DNA from: Micavibrio sp. UBA6145
GTDB taxonomy: Bacteria > Pseudomonadota > Alphaproteobacteria > Micavibrionales > UBA1664
Assembly (NCBI GenBank): GCA_002423205.1
Contig: DIUZ01000026.1
Span: 535,366 to 599,365, forward strand
Reading direction: 5' to 3'
DNA length: 64,000 nucleotides
The notes under the pieces were generated by a model that was not told the origin of the DNA, did not search any database, and was given only the letters and a program-made list of their open reading frames with translations. Below, piece by piece: positions 22,576 to 31,470 of the stretch; within the stretch, counting starts at the first letter, position 1, and every line of letters starts with the position of its first letter. The translations under genes were made by a program, and so were the position numbers.

Positions 22576-25211
22576 TCAGATCGATTCATGCCCGATTTCT
22601 ATTCCTTATGGGTGTTGTACCAATCATATTCTTCATAATGTTCGGATATGAACAGTATGATGATGTCCGTGTCCAGACAAGGGAAGCACTGGTTCGTCAA
22701 GGAAACTCTGAAGGTGAAGAACTGGCGCGCAATTTATCGCAGCCCATGTGGGACTTTGATAACGAACAGATTCAGCGTCTTGCGAAAAGTGCGACTGATC
22801 ACGATGAAATTCAGGGTGTTCACGTATACGAGCAAAATGGCAAGGAAGTTGCTTATGCCGTGAGTAAAAAAGAAAAAACCGATTCCTTTGATATAGTCCG
22901 GCGTCCGGTTAAAGATCCTTATAGTGACTCAAACCAGGTCATAGGCAGTGTAGTTATAGATATATCTTCCAAGCTCCTTAATGAGCGAATGCAAGAATAT
23001 ATAAATTACATTACAGTGCAGGCGATTTTTTTCGTATTAGTTCAGTTGATATTAGCGCATTTTATTCTGCGCTATCTCCTTACGCCAGTACATTCGATTA
23101 CTGACACCATGCGCCGTCTGGCTGCCGGCGAAACGGCGCAGGATATTCCATTTCAAGATCGCAAAGATGAAATCGGCCAGATGGCGCAGGCCATCGAACA
23201 TTTCCGCAAAACCAGCCTGCGTGCGGATGAACTGTCGATCGCCAAGGCCCAGGCCGAGGCCGCGACAACGGCAAAGTCTGAGTTTCTGGCCAATATGTCT
23301 CACGAAATCCGTACACCCATGAATGGCATCGTTGGCATGGCCAGCCTGCTCAAGGATACGCATTTAAGCGCGGCACAGCAGCATTATACCGATACCATTA
23401 TCCGGTCCGCCGACAATCTGCTGGAAATCATCAATGATATTCTGGATTTCTCCAAGATCGAGGCGGGTAAGGTGGATCTGGAGATTATTCCCTTCGATAT
23501 CCAGATGCTGGTCGAAGACGTATGCGAGATCATGTCTTTCCGCGCGGCCGAGAAAAACCTCGAGATCCTGTGCAGATACCCGCCGGACATGCCGCGAAAT
23601 GTGCGCGGTGATGCTGGCCGTGTCCGCCAGGTATTGATCAATATGCTTGGTAACGCCATTAAATTTACACAAACCGGCCATATCGCCGTATCGGCACAAA
23701 GCGTAAATGCGCCCGACCACCGCAGCTGGTTTACAATATCCGTGCACGATACCGGCATTGGCATACCAGCGGACAAGCTGGAACATGTCTTTGAAAAATT
23801 CAATCAGGGTGACGCGTCAACCACTCGCCGTTTTGGCGGCACGGGGCTTGGCCTTGCCATCTGTAAGCGCCTTGTCGAAATGATGGGCGGACACATGGGT
23901 GTCGAAAGCACGCAGGGCGTAGGCTCGCATTTCTATTTCTCCATCCCGCTAGAGCGCGATACGACAACGGCCGTTGCCATTGTGTCGCCTATCTCGCTGC
24001 ATGGGCGGCAAATTCTGGTGATCGACGACAACCCGGTCAGCGCCGACATCACATGCAGCATTCTGATCCGTGCCGGAGCCAAATGCTTTACCGCGCTTTC
24101 GGGTATGCGTGCGCTGGCTCATTTACAGGGTGGTGCGCGTTATGATGCCGCCGTCATCGACCAGTTGATGCCGGATATGGACGGCCTGATGCTGGCCCGC
24201 ACCCTGAAGCAAAACCCGGCCTATGCCGCGCTGCCGCTCATTCTGTTTTCATCCATACCGCAAAAAGGTGATGATCTTGAAATCCGCCGGGCCGGTTTTT
24301 CCGCTCTTTTAACGAAGCCCGTCAGCCCCCGCGACTTTCCCGAAGCTGTATCGTCCGTCATCATCGCGCCTGAAATATTCATCACGCGCCATACGCTGAA
24401 TGAACGCCGCACAGGCATGGCGGCGCGCAAGACGCAGGACGATGTTTTCACCGGAACCCGCGTTCTTCTGGTTGAGGACAGCCCTACCAATCAGGAAGTG
24501 GCACAGGCGGCCCTGGAAAAATATGGCTGCATCGTGACACTGGCCGACGATGGGCAACAGGCTGTCGGCTGCATCAAGGAACGCGAATACGATATCGTTT
24601 TCATGGATTGCCAGATGCCGGTCATGGACGGGTTTGAGGCGACATCCCTGATCCGCCAGTTTGAAGCCATCAATAATCGCGCGCGTGTGCCTGTCATTGC
24701 CTTCACCGCCTACGCCATGAAGGGCGACGCTGAAAAATGCATCGGTGCAGGCATGGATGATTATCTGGCCAAGCCCGTTCAGCGCGCCGCGCTGGGGGCC
24801 ATGTTGCAAAAATGGGCTATGAAAATCACCGGCCTGCCAGCGCCTGATAACGCCCTGCAACTGGATCGGCACGCGCTGGATGAGGTGCGTGAACTGATGG
24901 GTGATGGTTTTGATGGTTTCATAACCCGTGCTCTTGGTAACTGGAAAAAATACGCCGATACCGCCGGACAGGCGCTGCAGGCACGTGATCTGCCCGGCCT
25001 TCTTGAACCGATCCACACCTTCAAATCATCCAGTGCCATGCTGGGTGCCAATACCCTGTCCGCGATTGCCCGCGAGATTGAAATCATTGTACGGACGACC
25101 GGCAGCGGGGAAGAAGACTACGCATTCGAAAAAATCACGCCACTGATGGCCGAACTGGAGGACGCCTTTGCGCAGGCCCACGAAAAGCTGGCACGGGAGA
25201 TAGCCGCATGA
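22572..25211 (+). CDS. Hybrid sensor histidine kinase with two receivers and an HPt domain
   Basis: An 879-residue inner-membrane phosphorelay kinase. Order: TM1 (about 8-26), periplasmic sensor (27-140), TM2 (145-168), HAMP (170-220), HisKA with phosphorylated H244 in MSHEIRTPMN, HATPase with DTGIGIP and GGTGLGLAI, receiver 1 (D530 in AVIDQLMPDMDG), receiver 2 (D679 in VFMDCQMPVMDG) and a C-terminal HPt with H815 in HTFKSSSAMLG. The layout resembles BarA/EvgS kinases. Coupled by ATGA overlaps to the binding protein before and the kinase after. The first 175 codons are AT-rich (32-38 percent GC in sampled 60-base stretches) and the rest GC-rich (65 percent near 23250), so the sensor half appears to have a separate origin. 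Confidence 0.93.
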   Translation: MIRSIHARFLFLMGVVPIIFFIMFGYEQYDDVRVQTREALVRQGNSEGEELARNLSQPMWDFDNEQIQRLAKSATDHDEIQGVHVYEQNGKEVAYAVSKKEKTDSFDIVRRPVKDPYSDSNQVIGSVVIDISSKLLNERMQEYINYITVQAIFFVLVQLILAHFILRYLLTPVHSITDTMRRLAAGETAQDIPFQDRKDEIGQMAQAIEHFRKTSLRADELSIAKAQAEAATTAKSEFLANMSHEIRTPMNGIVGMASLLKDTHLSAAQQHYTDTIIRSADNLLEIINDILDFSKIEAGKVDLEIIPFDIQMLVEDVCEIMSFRAAEKNLEILCRYPPDMPRNVRGDAGRVRQVLINMLGNAIKFTQTGHIAVSAQSVNAPDHRSWFTISVHDTGIGIPADKLEHVFEKFNQGDASTTRRFGGTGLGLAICKRLVEMMGGHMGVESTQGVGSHFYFSIPLERDTTTAVAIVSPISLHGRQILVIDDNPVSADITCSILIRAGAKCFTALSGMRALAHLQGGARYDAAVIDQLMPDMDGLMLARTLKQNPAYAALPLILFSSIPQKGDDLEIRRAGFSALLTKPVSPRDFPEAVSSVIIAPEIFITRHTLNERRTGMAARKTQDDVFTGTRVLLVEDSPTNQEVAQAALEKYGCIVTLADDGQQAVGCIKEREYDIVFMDCQMPVMDGFEATSLIRQFEAINNRARVPVIAFTAYAMKGDAEKCIGAGMDDYLAKPVQRAALGAMLQKWAMKITGLPAPDNALQLDRHALDEVRELMGDGFDGFITRALGNWKKYADTAGQALQARDLPGLLEPIHTFKSSSAMLGANTLSAIAREIEIIVRTTGSGEEDYAFEKITPLMAELEDAFAQAHEKLAREIAA

Positions 25212-26803
25212 CGAACGTCACAGAAAAGCCCCTTGATATACTGATCGCTGATGACGATGAAATCGACCGCATCGCGATCAAACGCTATCTGAAAAACGCG
25301 GGAAAACAGATCGTATTCCACGAAACCGTCACTGGCGCAGACACATTGTCAATAATGCAAAGCCGGCCGTTTGATTGTGTATTTCTTGATTATTATCTGG
25401 CCGATATGAACGGCGTTGCGATTCTTAAAAATCTTTATGATCCGGAAATGGGCCTGACGCAAAGCCCGGTGGTCATGATGACCGGCATGAAAAGCGAAGA
25501 AGCAATGGTCGACGCCCTGCGATCCGGTGCACAGGATTACATCCTGAAAGACAACATGTCCGCAGCCAATCTGAACATGGCGCTGGCCAAGTCGCGCGAA
25601 TTATACGAACTCAAGCGCAGCCGCCACCAGGCGGAAGCGGAATTGCACCATGTCCGCAAGATGGAAGCCATCGGCAACCTGACCAGTGGCGTGGCCCATG
25701 ACTTTAACAATCTTCTGACCGTTGTCATCGGTAATGCACATATCCTGCGCCGCCGCCTGAAAGGGGGGTTCGAAAACTGCTCGATGGACGACGTCGACAG
25801 CAAACTGGACGCGATTGAAACCGTGGCGCAACGCGGGGCTGAACTGGTCCGCCGCCTGATGATATTTTCACGGCAATCCACCCTGGCCCATGAAAAGGTC
25901 GATGTGAATACGCGTATCAGAAACACGGTCCAGATTCTAAGCCGCACGCTCGGCTCCCATATCGAGATCGATACCATCACCGAGGAAACGGTCTGGCCGG
26001 TCTTTATTGATCCGGGCGAATTCGAAAACATGATCATCAATTTCGCCGTCAATGCCCGTGACGCCATGCCCGCGGGTGGAAAGCTTTTGATCGAGACGCA
26101 TAACGTGGTGCTGGATGATTCTTACACCCTGGGCCATCCCGACGTCGAAGCCGGTAAATACGTGATGATCGCTATATCCGATACCGGATCAGGCATGAGT
26201 GCGGATGTCCAGAAACGCATCTTCGAGCCATTTTTCACAACGAAGGAGGAGGGGGAGGGCACGGGCCTTGGCATGTCCATGGCCTACGGCTTCATCCGCC
26301 AGTGTCACGGACACATTCATGTCTACAGTGAAATGGCCATCGGCACAGTCTTTCGTATTTATCTGCCATGCATGGAAGCGGTCCCGGGTTTTGACAATCT
26401 GCCTGCACCGGCCATCCCGGGGGGGCGTGAAACCATTCTCGTGGCGGAAGACGACGAAGACGCGCGTCAGCTTGCCCTGGCCATGCTGGAACGTCTTGGT
26501 TATAGAACGCTGGAGGCGCGCAATGGCCGCATCGCGCTTGAACTGCTCAAACGTGAACACAATAATATCGATCTGGTTTTTACAGATATTGTCATGTCCG
26601 GCGGCATTGGCGGGGTCGAACTGGTCCGGCTGATGCGCGAAGACTGCCCGCAGATGAAAGTTCTCTACGCATCCGGCTACACCGAAAACGCCATTCCGGA
26701 TTACCAGCTCTGCGCGGGCGAGGAATTCATCAGCAAACCCTTCCGGCGCGAAGTGCTGGCCACCAAACTGCGCAAGGTTCTGGACACCAAACACGCCGCA
26801 TAA
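25208..26803 (+). CDS. Soluble receiver-histidine kinase-receiver protein
   Basis: A 531-residue cytoplasmic signalling protein with no membrane segments. Order: receiver (acidic DDDE at 15-18, phosphoacceptor near D61 in FLDYYLADMNG), a linker, HisKA with H164 in GVAHDFNNLL (the NtrB-like H-box), HATPase with DTGSGM and GEGTGLGMSM, and a second receiver (about D460 in FTDIVMSGG). It could receive phosphate from the HPt of the preceding kinase and pass it on. ATGA overlap couples it to that kinase. A strong terminator follows. There is no DNA-binding output, so the OmpR-type regulator upstream is the probable end point. Confidence 0.9.
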   Translation: MTNVTEKPLDILIADDDEIDRIAIKRYLKNAGKQIVFHETVTGADTLSIMQSRPFDCVFLDYYLADMNGVAILKNLYDPEMGLTQSPVVMMTGMKSEEAMVDALRSGAQDYILKDNMSAANLNMALAKSRELYELKRSRHQAEAELHHVRKMEAIGNLTSGVAHDFNNLLTVVIGNAHILRRRLKGGFENCSMDDVDSKLDAIETVAQRGAELVRRLMIFSRQSTLAHEKVDVNTRIRNTVQILSRTLGSHIEIDTITEETVWPVFIDPGEFENMIINFAVNARDAMPAGGKLLIETHNVVLDDSYTLGHPDVEAGKYVMIAISDTGSGMSADVQKRIFEPFFTTKEEGEGTGLGMSMAYGFIRQCHGHIHVYSEMAIGTVFRIYLPCMEAVPGFDNLPAPAIPGGRETILVAEDDEDARQLALAMLERLGYRTLEARNGRIALELLKREHNNIDLVFTDIVMSGGIGGVELVRLMREDCPQMKVLYASGYTENAIPDYQLCAGEEFISKPFRREVLATKLRKVLDTKHAA

Positions 26804-26838
26804 AAAACCGCCCGGACAGGGATGCCGGGCGGTCTTTT
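26802..26838. terminator. Bidirectional terminator between the kinase operon and the stress-protein gene
   Basis: CCGCCCGG and CCGGGCGG form an eight-base perfect stem with a nine-base loop. The plus strand continues TCTTTTCC and the minus strand TTTTTTA, so it can serve both convergent genes. Confidence 0.85.
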
Positions 26839-26871
26839 CCTCTTCTCTGGGAAGAGGACCGACGACATCGC

Positions 26872-27366
26872 TTAAGCAGCGATATCGTGGGCGTCGGTAT
26901 TCTCAAGCATCTTCCTGATCGCATCGGCCTGTTCGCTGGTTTCAGCGCGCACAGCCAGAAGGATCGCGCCGTCACGGACGGCACCTTCATAGAGTTCGGC
27001 TTCAAATTCCGGGACAGCCGTACCAATCAGGCCGCCAACTGCGCCGCCCGCAAGGGCACCGGCACCGGCACCGGCAGCGCTGGAAACCAGCCAGCCGGAA
27101 ATGACGATACCAGCTGCCGGAACAGCCACGGCACCAGCCGTCAGCAATGCACCGAGCACCGCGCCGGCAAGACCGCCAGCCACGCCGCCCCAGGCAATGC
27201 CTTTGTCGCTTTTGTTATCGCGTTTTAGGTTGAAGGCCGTCTCGCGGGTGTTTTCAGACACGATGACGGATACCTGGCTGTCACTAATGCCAAGGTTTTC
27301 AAGGCGTTGCAGTGCCACTTCCGCGGCCTGGCGGGTTTTAAAGGTCGAGGTGATAATCTTGGACAT
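26872..27366 (-). CDS. Glycine-zipper stress-type protein
   Basis: A 164-residue protein. The N-terminal 45 residues (SKIITSTFKTRQAAEVALQ, then LENLGISDSQVSVIV) resemble the general-stress protein 17M/YflT type domain. A Gly/Ala-rich membrane segment follows (about 65-125: GGVAGGLAGAVLGALLTAG and GAGAGALAGGAVGGLIG), then an acidic helix with LYEGAVRDGAILLAV. Function unknown; similar proteins are stress-induced envelope components. The ATG at 27366 is chosen because AAGGAGA precedes it; the frame extends 76 codons further upstream without support. Monocistronic, with its own terminator. Confidence 0.78.
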   Translation of the reverse strand: MSKIITSTFKTRQAAEVALQRLENLGISDSQVSVIVSENTRETAFNLKRDNKSDKGIAWGGVAGGLAGAVLGALLTAGAVAVPAAGIVISGWLVSSAAGAGAGALAGGAVGGLIGTAVPEFEAELYEGAVRDGAILLAVRAETSEQADAIRKMLENTDAHDIAA

Positions 27367-27471
27367 GCAAATCTCCTTACAAAAATCGTTACATCTTTCC
27401 AATGTTTGAGCGGGGAAGGAAGTTCCCGCCCGTCTTGTATCCGTAACCGAAACATGGAATAGCTTGTCCCC

Positions 27472-27840
27472 ATGATGACCCCGGATGCCCGTAACGCCTG
27501 GTACCAGCACGCTCTGATGCTGGCGCTTGTGGCATGCGTGCTCCGTGCGCTTATCCCGGTCGGCTTCATGCCCGACTTTTCTGCGCCCGGCCACATGGTC
27601 ATCTGTTCAGAAACCGCGATGGTTAAAACCATCGATGTGGACCCTGCCGACCATGCCGCCAAAAAAACTGCGCATGATGTCTGCGGCTTTGCTGTGAATG
27701 GCACCGGTCTGGCGGCCAAGCTTGATATGGTGAAGGTGCCTGCGCTCGCATCCATCACCCATGTCTGGCGCGGGGTGCAAAGCCTGTCCGTCTACGCCGC
27801 GTCGTCTTACGCGTCGCGTGCGCCGCCTGTTGTTCTTTGA
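27472..27840 (+). CDS. DUF2946-like small exported protein
   Basis: A 122-residue protein with an N-terminal hydrophobic segment (HALMLALVACVLRALIPVGF) followed by the motif GHMVICSETAMV. This arrangement matches the DUF2946 family, usually found beside TonB-dependent receptors and metal-uptake genes. The C-terminal half is Ala/Ser-rich. It lies 43 bases before the TonB receptor start on the same strand. The ribosome-binding site is weak, and either of two adjacent ATGs could be used. Function unknown; probably part of the same metal- or siderophore-uptake unit. Confidence 0.7.
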   Translation: MMTPDARNAWYQHALMLALVACVLRALIPVGFMPDFSAPGHMVICSETAMVKTIDVDPADHAAKKTAHDVCGFAVNGTGLAAKLDMVKVPALASITHVWRGVQSLSVYAASSYASRAPPVVL

Positions 27841-27883
27841 TCGCCTTTTAATACACGCATCAAAAACAAACAGGATTTTTCCA

Positions 27884-29872
27884 ATGTCTATGTCTATCCG
27901 CGCATTGCTGTGCGCTGCCGCCCTCATTCCGTCTACCGCCATGGCCGATCATCTGTATGTCGTTGTCCCCGTCGGCAAAGACAAACCCCTGACCGCCATC
28001 AGCACAGATCAGGCCAGTTTTGATCTGCGTCGCATTCCCGGCGGTGCGGATGTCATTCCCGCCACCGATTATAAGGACAGCTACGCCGTCGGCCTGAAAG
28101 ACATGCTGGCACGCACGCCGGGTGTACTGGCCCAGCCGCGCTGGGGTGAAGAATCCCGCCTGTCCATTCGTGGGTCCGGCATTTCGCGCGGTTTCCACAT
28201 GCGTGGCATCGCCATTCTGCAGGACGGCATTCCGTTCAGCTTCGCCGACGGCAGCACCGATTTCCAGGAACTGGACCCGCTGGCCCTGCAACATCTTGAG
28301 GTGTATCGGGGCGGTCAGGCCCTGCGCTACGGCACGGCCACGCTTGGCGGCGCGGTCAACGCCGTCACACCGTCCGCCCGCAATCTGGATTACCACGGAC
28401 AGCTGCGCCTTGAAGGCGGCAGCTACGCCACCAAACGCAGTCATGCTGACGGTGGGTATATCATCAACAATGTCGACCTGTACGGATCGCTCACCCACGC
28501 GGAAAGCGATGGTTTCCGCGAACAAAGCGAACAGGACAATACAAAGTTCAACGCCAATATGGGCATACGCATCACGCCGGATATCGAAACCCGCACATAT
28601 TTGTCATGGAACGACCTGAACCAGGAAGTGCCGGGCACGGTATCGAAGGCAAGCGCATTGAACACACCGACCCGTGTGCCGTTCATCAATGCCGATGATG
28701 ATTACGCACGCGACATCCAGTCCATGCGCATTTCCAACCGCACCGTCTTCAACCTTGGCGGCGGCGCGCAGGTTGAGGCCGGCGGATATATCAATGACAA
28801 ACAGCTCTACCACCCGATCTTCGACATCATCGATCAGGACAGCCTTGATACCGGCGTCTTCACGCGTATTAAAAATGAACGTTCTGTTCTCGGTCTCAAT
28901 CTCGGCCGCGGCGTCAACTATGCCGACCGTTACGTGAACGAAGGCGGCAATCGCGGTGCGCAAAGCGCCAGCGGCCGCCAGATCGCCCGCAATGCGGAAA
29001 TCTACGGCGAACACCGTTTTGCCCTGACCGATGCGCTGGACGCCATCACCGGTTTTCAGGCGCAGGTCTCAGAACGGGATTACACGGATAACGTCAATTC
29101 CGCGCGCAGTGATGAAAAAATCTATCGCAGCTTCAATCCCAAATTCGGCCTGATGTGGAAGCTGGACGCGAACAACGAGGTCTACACAAGCCTGACCCGG
29201 TCCAGTGAACTGCCCACATTCTCCGAACTGGTGCAGGGCGCTATACCGGGCTTCGTGCCGGTCAACATGCAAACCGCCTGGACGGCTGAACTTGGTACAC
29301 GCGGCGCACGCGGCGCATGGGACTGGGACGCAACCATCTACCGTGCGCATATCAAGGACGAAATGTTGCAATACGCGGTCACGCCCAATATTCCGGCCAG
29401 CACCTTCAATGCCGGTGAAACCGTGCACCAGGGTATTGAGCTGGGGCTTGGTTATCGTTTCAGCGACGCATGGTCGATGCAGGGTGTCTATAACTACAGC
29501 GATTTCTTCTTTGACGGTGATGTCCAGTTTGGGGACAATAAAATCGCCGGTGCCGCCCCGCATGAAATCCGCATCTTCCTGCAATACAAAAACGGACCGT
29601 TCACAATTACCCCGAATGTCGAATGGGTGCCGCAGGCCGCATGGGTCGATTTTGCCAACACGGCCAAAAGCGATTCCTACGCGCTGCTGAATCTGAAGGC
29701 TGAGGTCGAGATTAACGAGCGCACGACATTCTTCATCGATGGCCGCAACCTGACCAATGAAAAATACATCCCGTCTTTCAGTACGGTCACGGATGCGCGC
29801 ACCGCCAACATGAACGTATTTTACCCCGGTGATGGTGCCAGCGCCTATGCCGGGTTAAAGGTCAAATTCTGA
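27884..29872 (+). CDS. TonB-dependent outer-membrane receptor
   Basis: Energy-coupled importer, 662 residues with a signal peptide (SIRALLCAAALIPSTAMA). The plug domain (about 55-165) has LKDMLARTPGV, RLSIRGSGI and the end motif LEVYRGGQALRYGTATLGG. The rest forms the 22-strand barrel and ends in the expected aromatic residue (AGLKVKF). Overall it resembles ferric-siderophore or FecA-like receptors, but the ligand cannot be told. The start at 27884 has CAGGA upstream; a longer frame in the DUF2946 gene is not used. Its stop overlaps the PepSY gene by one base (TGATG). Confidence 0.92.
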   Translation: MSMSIRALLCAAALIPSTAMADHLYVVVPVGKDKPLTAISTDQASFDLRRIPGGADVIPATDYKDSYAVGLKDMLARTPGVLAQPRWGEESRLSIRGSGISRGFHMRGIAILQDGIPFSFADGSTDFQELDPLALQHLEVYRGGQALRYGTATLGGAVNAVTPSARNLDYHGQLRLEGGSYATKRSHADGGYIINNVDLYGSLTHAESDGFREQSEQDNTKFNANMGIRITPDIETRTYLSWNDLNQEVPGTVSKASALNTPTRVPFINADDDYARDIQSMRISNRTVFNLGGGAQVEAGGYINDKQLYHPIFDIIDQDSLDTGVFTRIKNERSVLGLNLGRGVNYADRYVNEGGNRGAQSASGRQIARNAEIYGEHRFALTDALDAITGFQAQVSERDYTDNVNSARSDEKIYRSFNPKFGLMWKLDANNEVYTSLTRSSELPTFSELVQGAIPGFVPVNMQTAWTAELGTRGARGAWDWDATIYRAHIKDEMLQYAVTPNIPASTFNAGETVHQGIELGLGYRFSDAWSMQGVYNYSDFFFDGDVQFGDNKIAGAAPHEIRIFLQYKNGPFTITPNVEWVPQAAWVDFANTAKSDSYALLNLKAEVEINERTTFFIDGRNLTNEKYIPSFSTVTDARTANMNVFYPGDGASAYAGLKVKF

Positions 29873-31137
29873 TGAACCGTTTCGACGTTCTTAAATTTCA
29901 CCGCCGCATCGCCCTTTGGGTGGCGGCGGCATTCCTGATCTGGGGCATGAGCGGGCTTATTCACCCGGTCATGTCGTGGACCAACCCGCGGCCCGTCGCG
30001 TTTGCACCGCCGCCGTCAGCGCCCGTAGCCGTCCCGCCGTTAAGCGTGGTTAAGTCTGCACTGGGTGATATGGATGTGCAGACTGTGCGCATCTGGCCGG
30101 GTGCGGTCTGGGCCGACGGCGACGTGCATGCGCTCAAAGGGAGTAAACCATTGCCGGATATGGACCGTGACCGCGCTGTCACGCTGGCCCGGTATTACAG
30201 CGGCGAGATATCGGGCGTTTCCGATACAACGCTCATCACCGCCTTCGATGATAAGTACCCTTATATCAACCGGTATCTGCCTGCATGGCGTGTGAGCTTC
30301 GATAACGGCAAAACCGTCTATGTCGAAACCGGCACGGACCGCCTCGGGTCCATCACCGATCGTCGCAAGGTCATTTTGCAAACCGTGTTTGAAAACCTGC
30401 ACACGCTCAAATTCATGGACGGGATTGAGCCCGCACGTGTCGCCATGATCGCGGCTTTGGTCGGTAGCATCCCGCTGATGGCACTCATGGGCGCATTCCT
30501 GCATGCCGTCCTCCGCCGCCGTGCCAGCGGCCCGCGGCAATATCACCGCCTGATCACGCTGGCTGGTGCCGTGCCGCTGCTATGCTTCGGCGTCAGCGGC
30601 CTGTTTCATCTGGGTATGCAGTCACCGCTTGTGTACGAAACCCTGCCCGTCATGCCTGCGACATCGGTGAAAGACATGCGCTTCATGCCAGATGCAGGGC
30701 AGGTGGATGACTTACGCCTTGTTGCCGGATGGTGGCGCGTTGAAAAGGCAGGCGAGGTATCTTACCGAAATGCGGCCAGCGGCCAGACATTGAAGGGGGA
30801 TGAGGCCTTCGCCCGTCATCTGGCAACGCAGTGGGGATCGGGTGATATCGCCGGTATCAGCATCGTCACCAAATTCACGCCTGAATACGGCTTCGCCAAT
30901 AAGCGCCTGCCGGTCTTCCGTGTTGAACCCGTATCGGGCCCTTTAATGTTTATCGAGGCCCGGACCGCCACCATGGCGGCCATGGCCAGCAGGGTCGCAG
31001 CTGCCGAAACATGGGCCTTTTCAAACCTTCATAAATGGCAGTTTATCGCCAGCCGTCCATGGCGTGACGGCCTCATGGTTTTCGTGGTTTTACTTGGGTT
31101 TGCGGGCGTCTATATGGGCTTGCGTATACGCCGCTAA
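29872..31137 (+). CDS. PepSY-TM family membrane protein
   Basis: A 421-residue inner-membrane protein with four predicted transmembrane helices (near residues 12-32, 185-210, 225-245 and 400-417), and two periplasmic PepSY-like domains between them (YLPAWRVSFDNGKTVYVETGT-type motif, quoted in part as LPAWRVSF, repeated as LPVFRVEPV). The HRRIALW and NLHTLKF/NLHKWQF motifs are typical of PepSY-associated iron-siderophore reductases or uptake helpers. It is translationally coupled to the TonB receptor. The likely role is release or reduction of imported iron; this rests on context. Confidence 0.85.
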   Translation: MNRFDVLKFHRRIALWVAAAFLIWGMSGLIHPVMSWTNPRPVAFAPPPSAPVAVPPLSVVKSALGDMDVQTVRIWPGAVWADGDVHALKGSKPLPDMDRDRAVTLARYYSGEISGVSDTTLITAFDDKYPYINRYLPAWRVSFDNGKTVYVETGTDRLGSITDRRKVILQTVFENLHTLKFMDGIEPARVAMIAALVGSIPLMALMGAFLHAVLRRRASGPRQYHRLITLAGAVPLLCFGVSGLFHLGMQSPLVYETLPVMPATSVKDMRFMPDAGQVDDLRLVAGWWRVEKAGEVSYRNAASGQTLKGDEAFARHLATQWGSGDIAGISIVTKFTPEYGFANKRLPVFRVEPVSGPLMFIEARTATMAAMASRVAAAETWAFSNLHKWQFIASRPWRDGLMVFVVLLGFAGVYMGLRIRR

Positions 31138-31270
31138 AAAAAGGGTGGCTTTTGGGATGGCCCGGGGGTATAAAACGCCATTCCCTAAAATTCAGCGACC
31201 TCAAAAAGCCCCCCGGGCTTACGAGCTGCTGGACGGAAAAACGATTAGAGGCATTCTTTCGAGGCATATA

Positions 31271-31459
31271 ATGGCTAAAACAGGCCCCATCGAGTTTTTG
31301 AAACAAGTCCGTCAGGAAGCTTTGCGCGTCACCTGGCCCACGCGCAAGGAAACCACCCAGTCGACCATCGTCGTTTTCGTGATGGTTATGATCTCGGCAA
31401 TCTTCCTGTTCGGTATCGACCAGATTATTTCGTTCATCATTCAATTGATTCTTGGATAA
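31271..31459 (+). CDS. secE: Preprotein translocase subunit SecE
   Basis: Essential single-helix subunit of the SecYEG channel. The 62-residue short form has the amphipathic segment PIEFLKQVRQEALRVTWPTRKET, here quoted as RQEALRVTWPTRKE, which is the family signature, and one C-terminal transmembrane helix. The ATG at 31271 gives the expected MAKTGPIEF start with GAGG upstream; the longer upstream frame has no support. nusG follows after 11 bases. In most proteobacteria tRNA-Trp and tuf lie just upstream; here the PepSY gene does. Confidence 0.95.
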   Translation: MAKTGPIEFLKQVRQEALRVTWPTRKETTQSTIVVFVMVMISAIFLFGIDQIISFIIQLILG

Positions 31460-31470
31460 GGATTTAAGAC

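Noticed and set aside
27367..27594. N-terminal extension of the glycine-zipper protein
   Set aside because: A strong AAGGAGA site lies just before the internal ATG at 27366, and the upstream codons overlap the divergent DUF2946 gene without homology.
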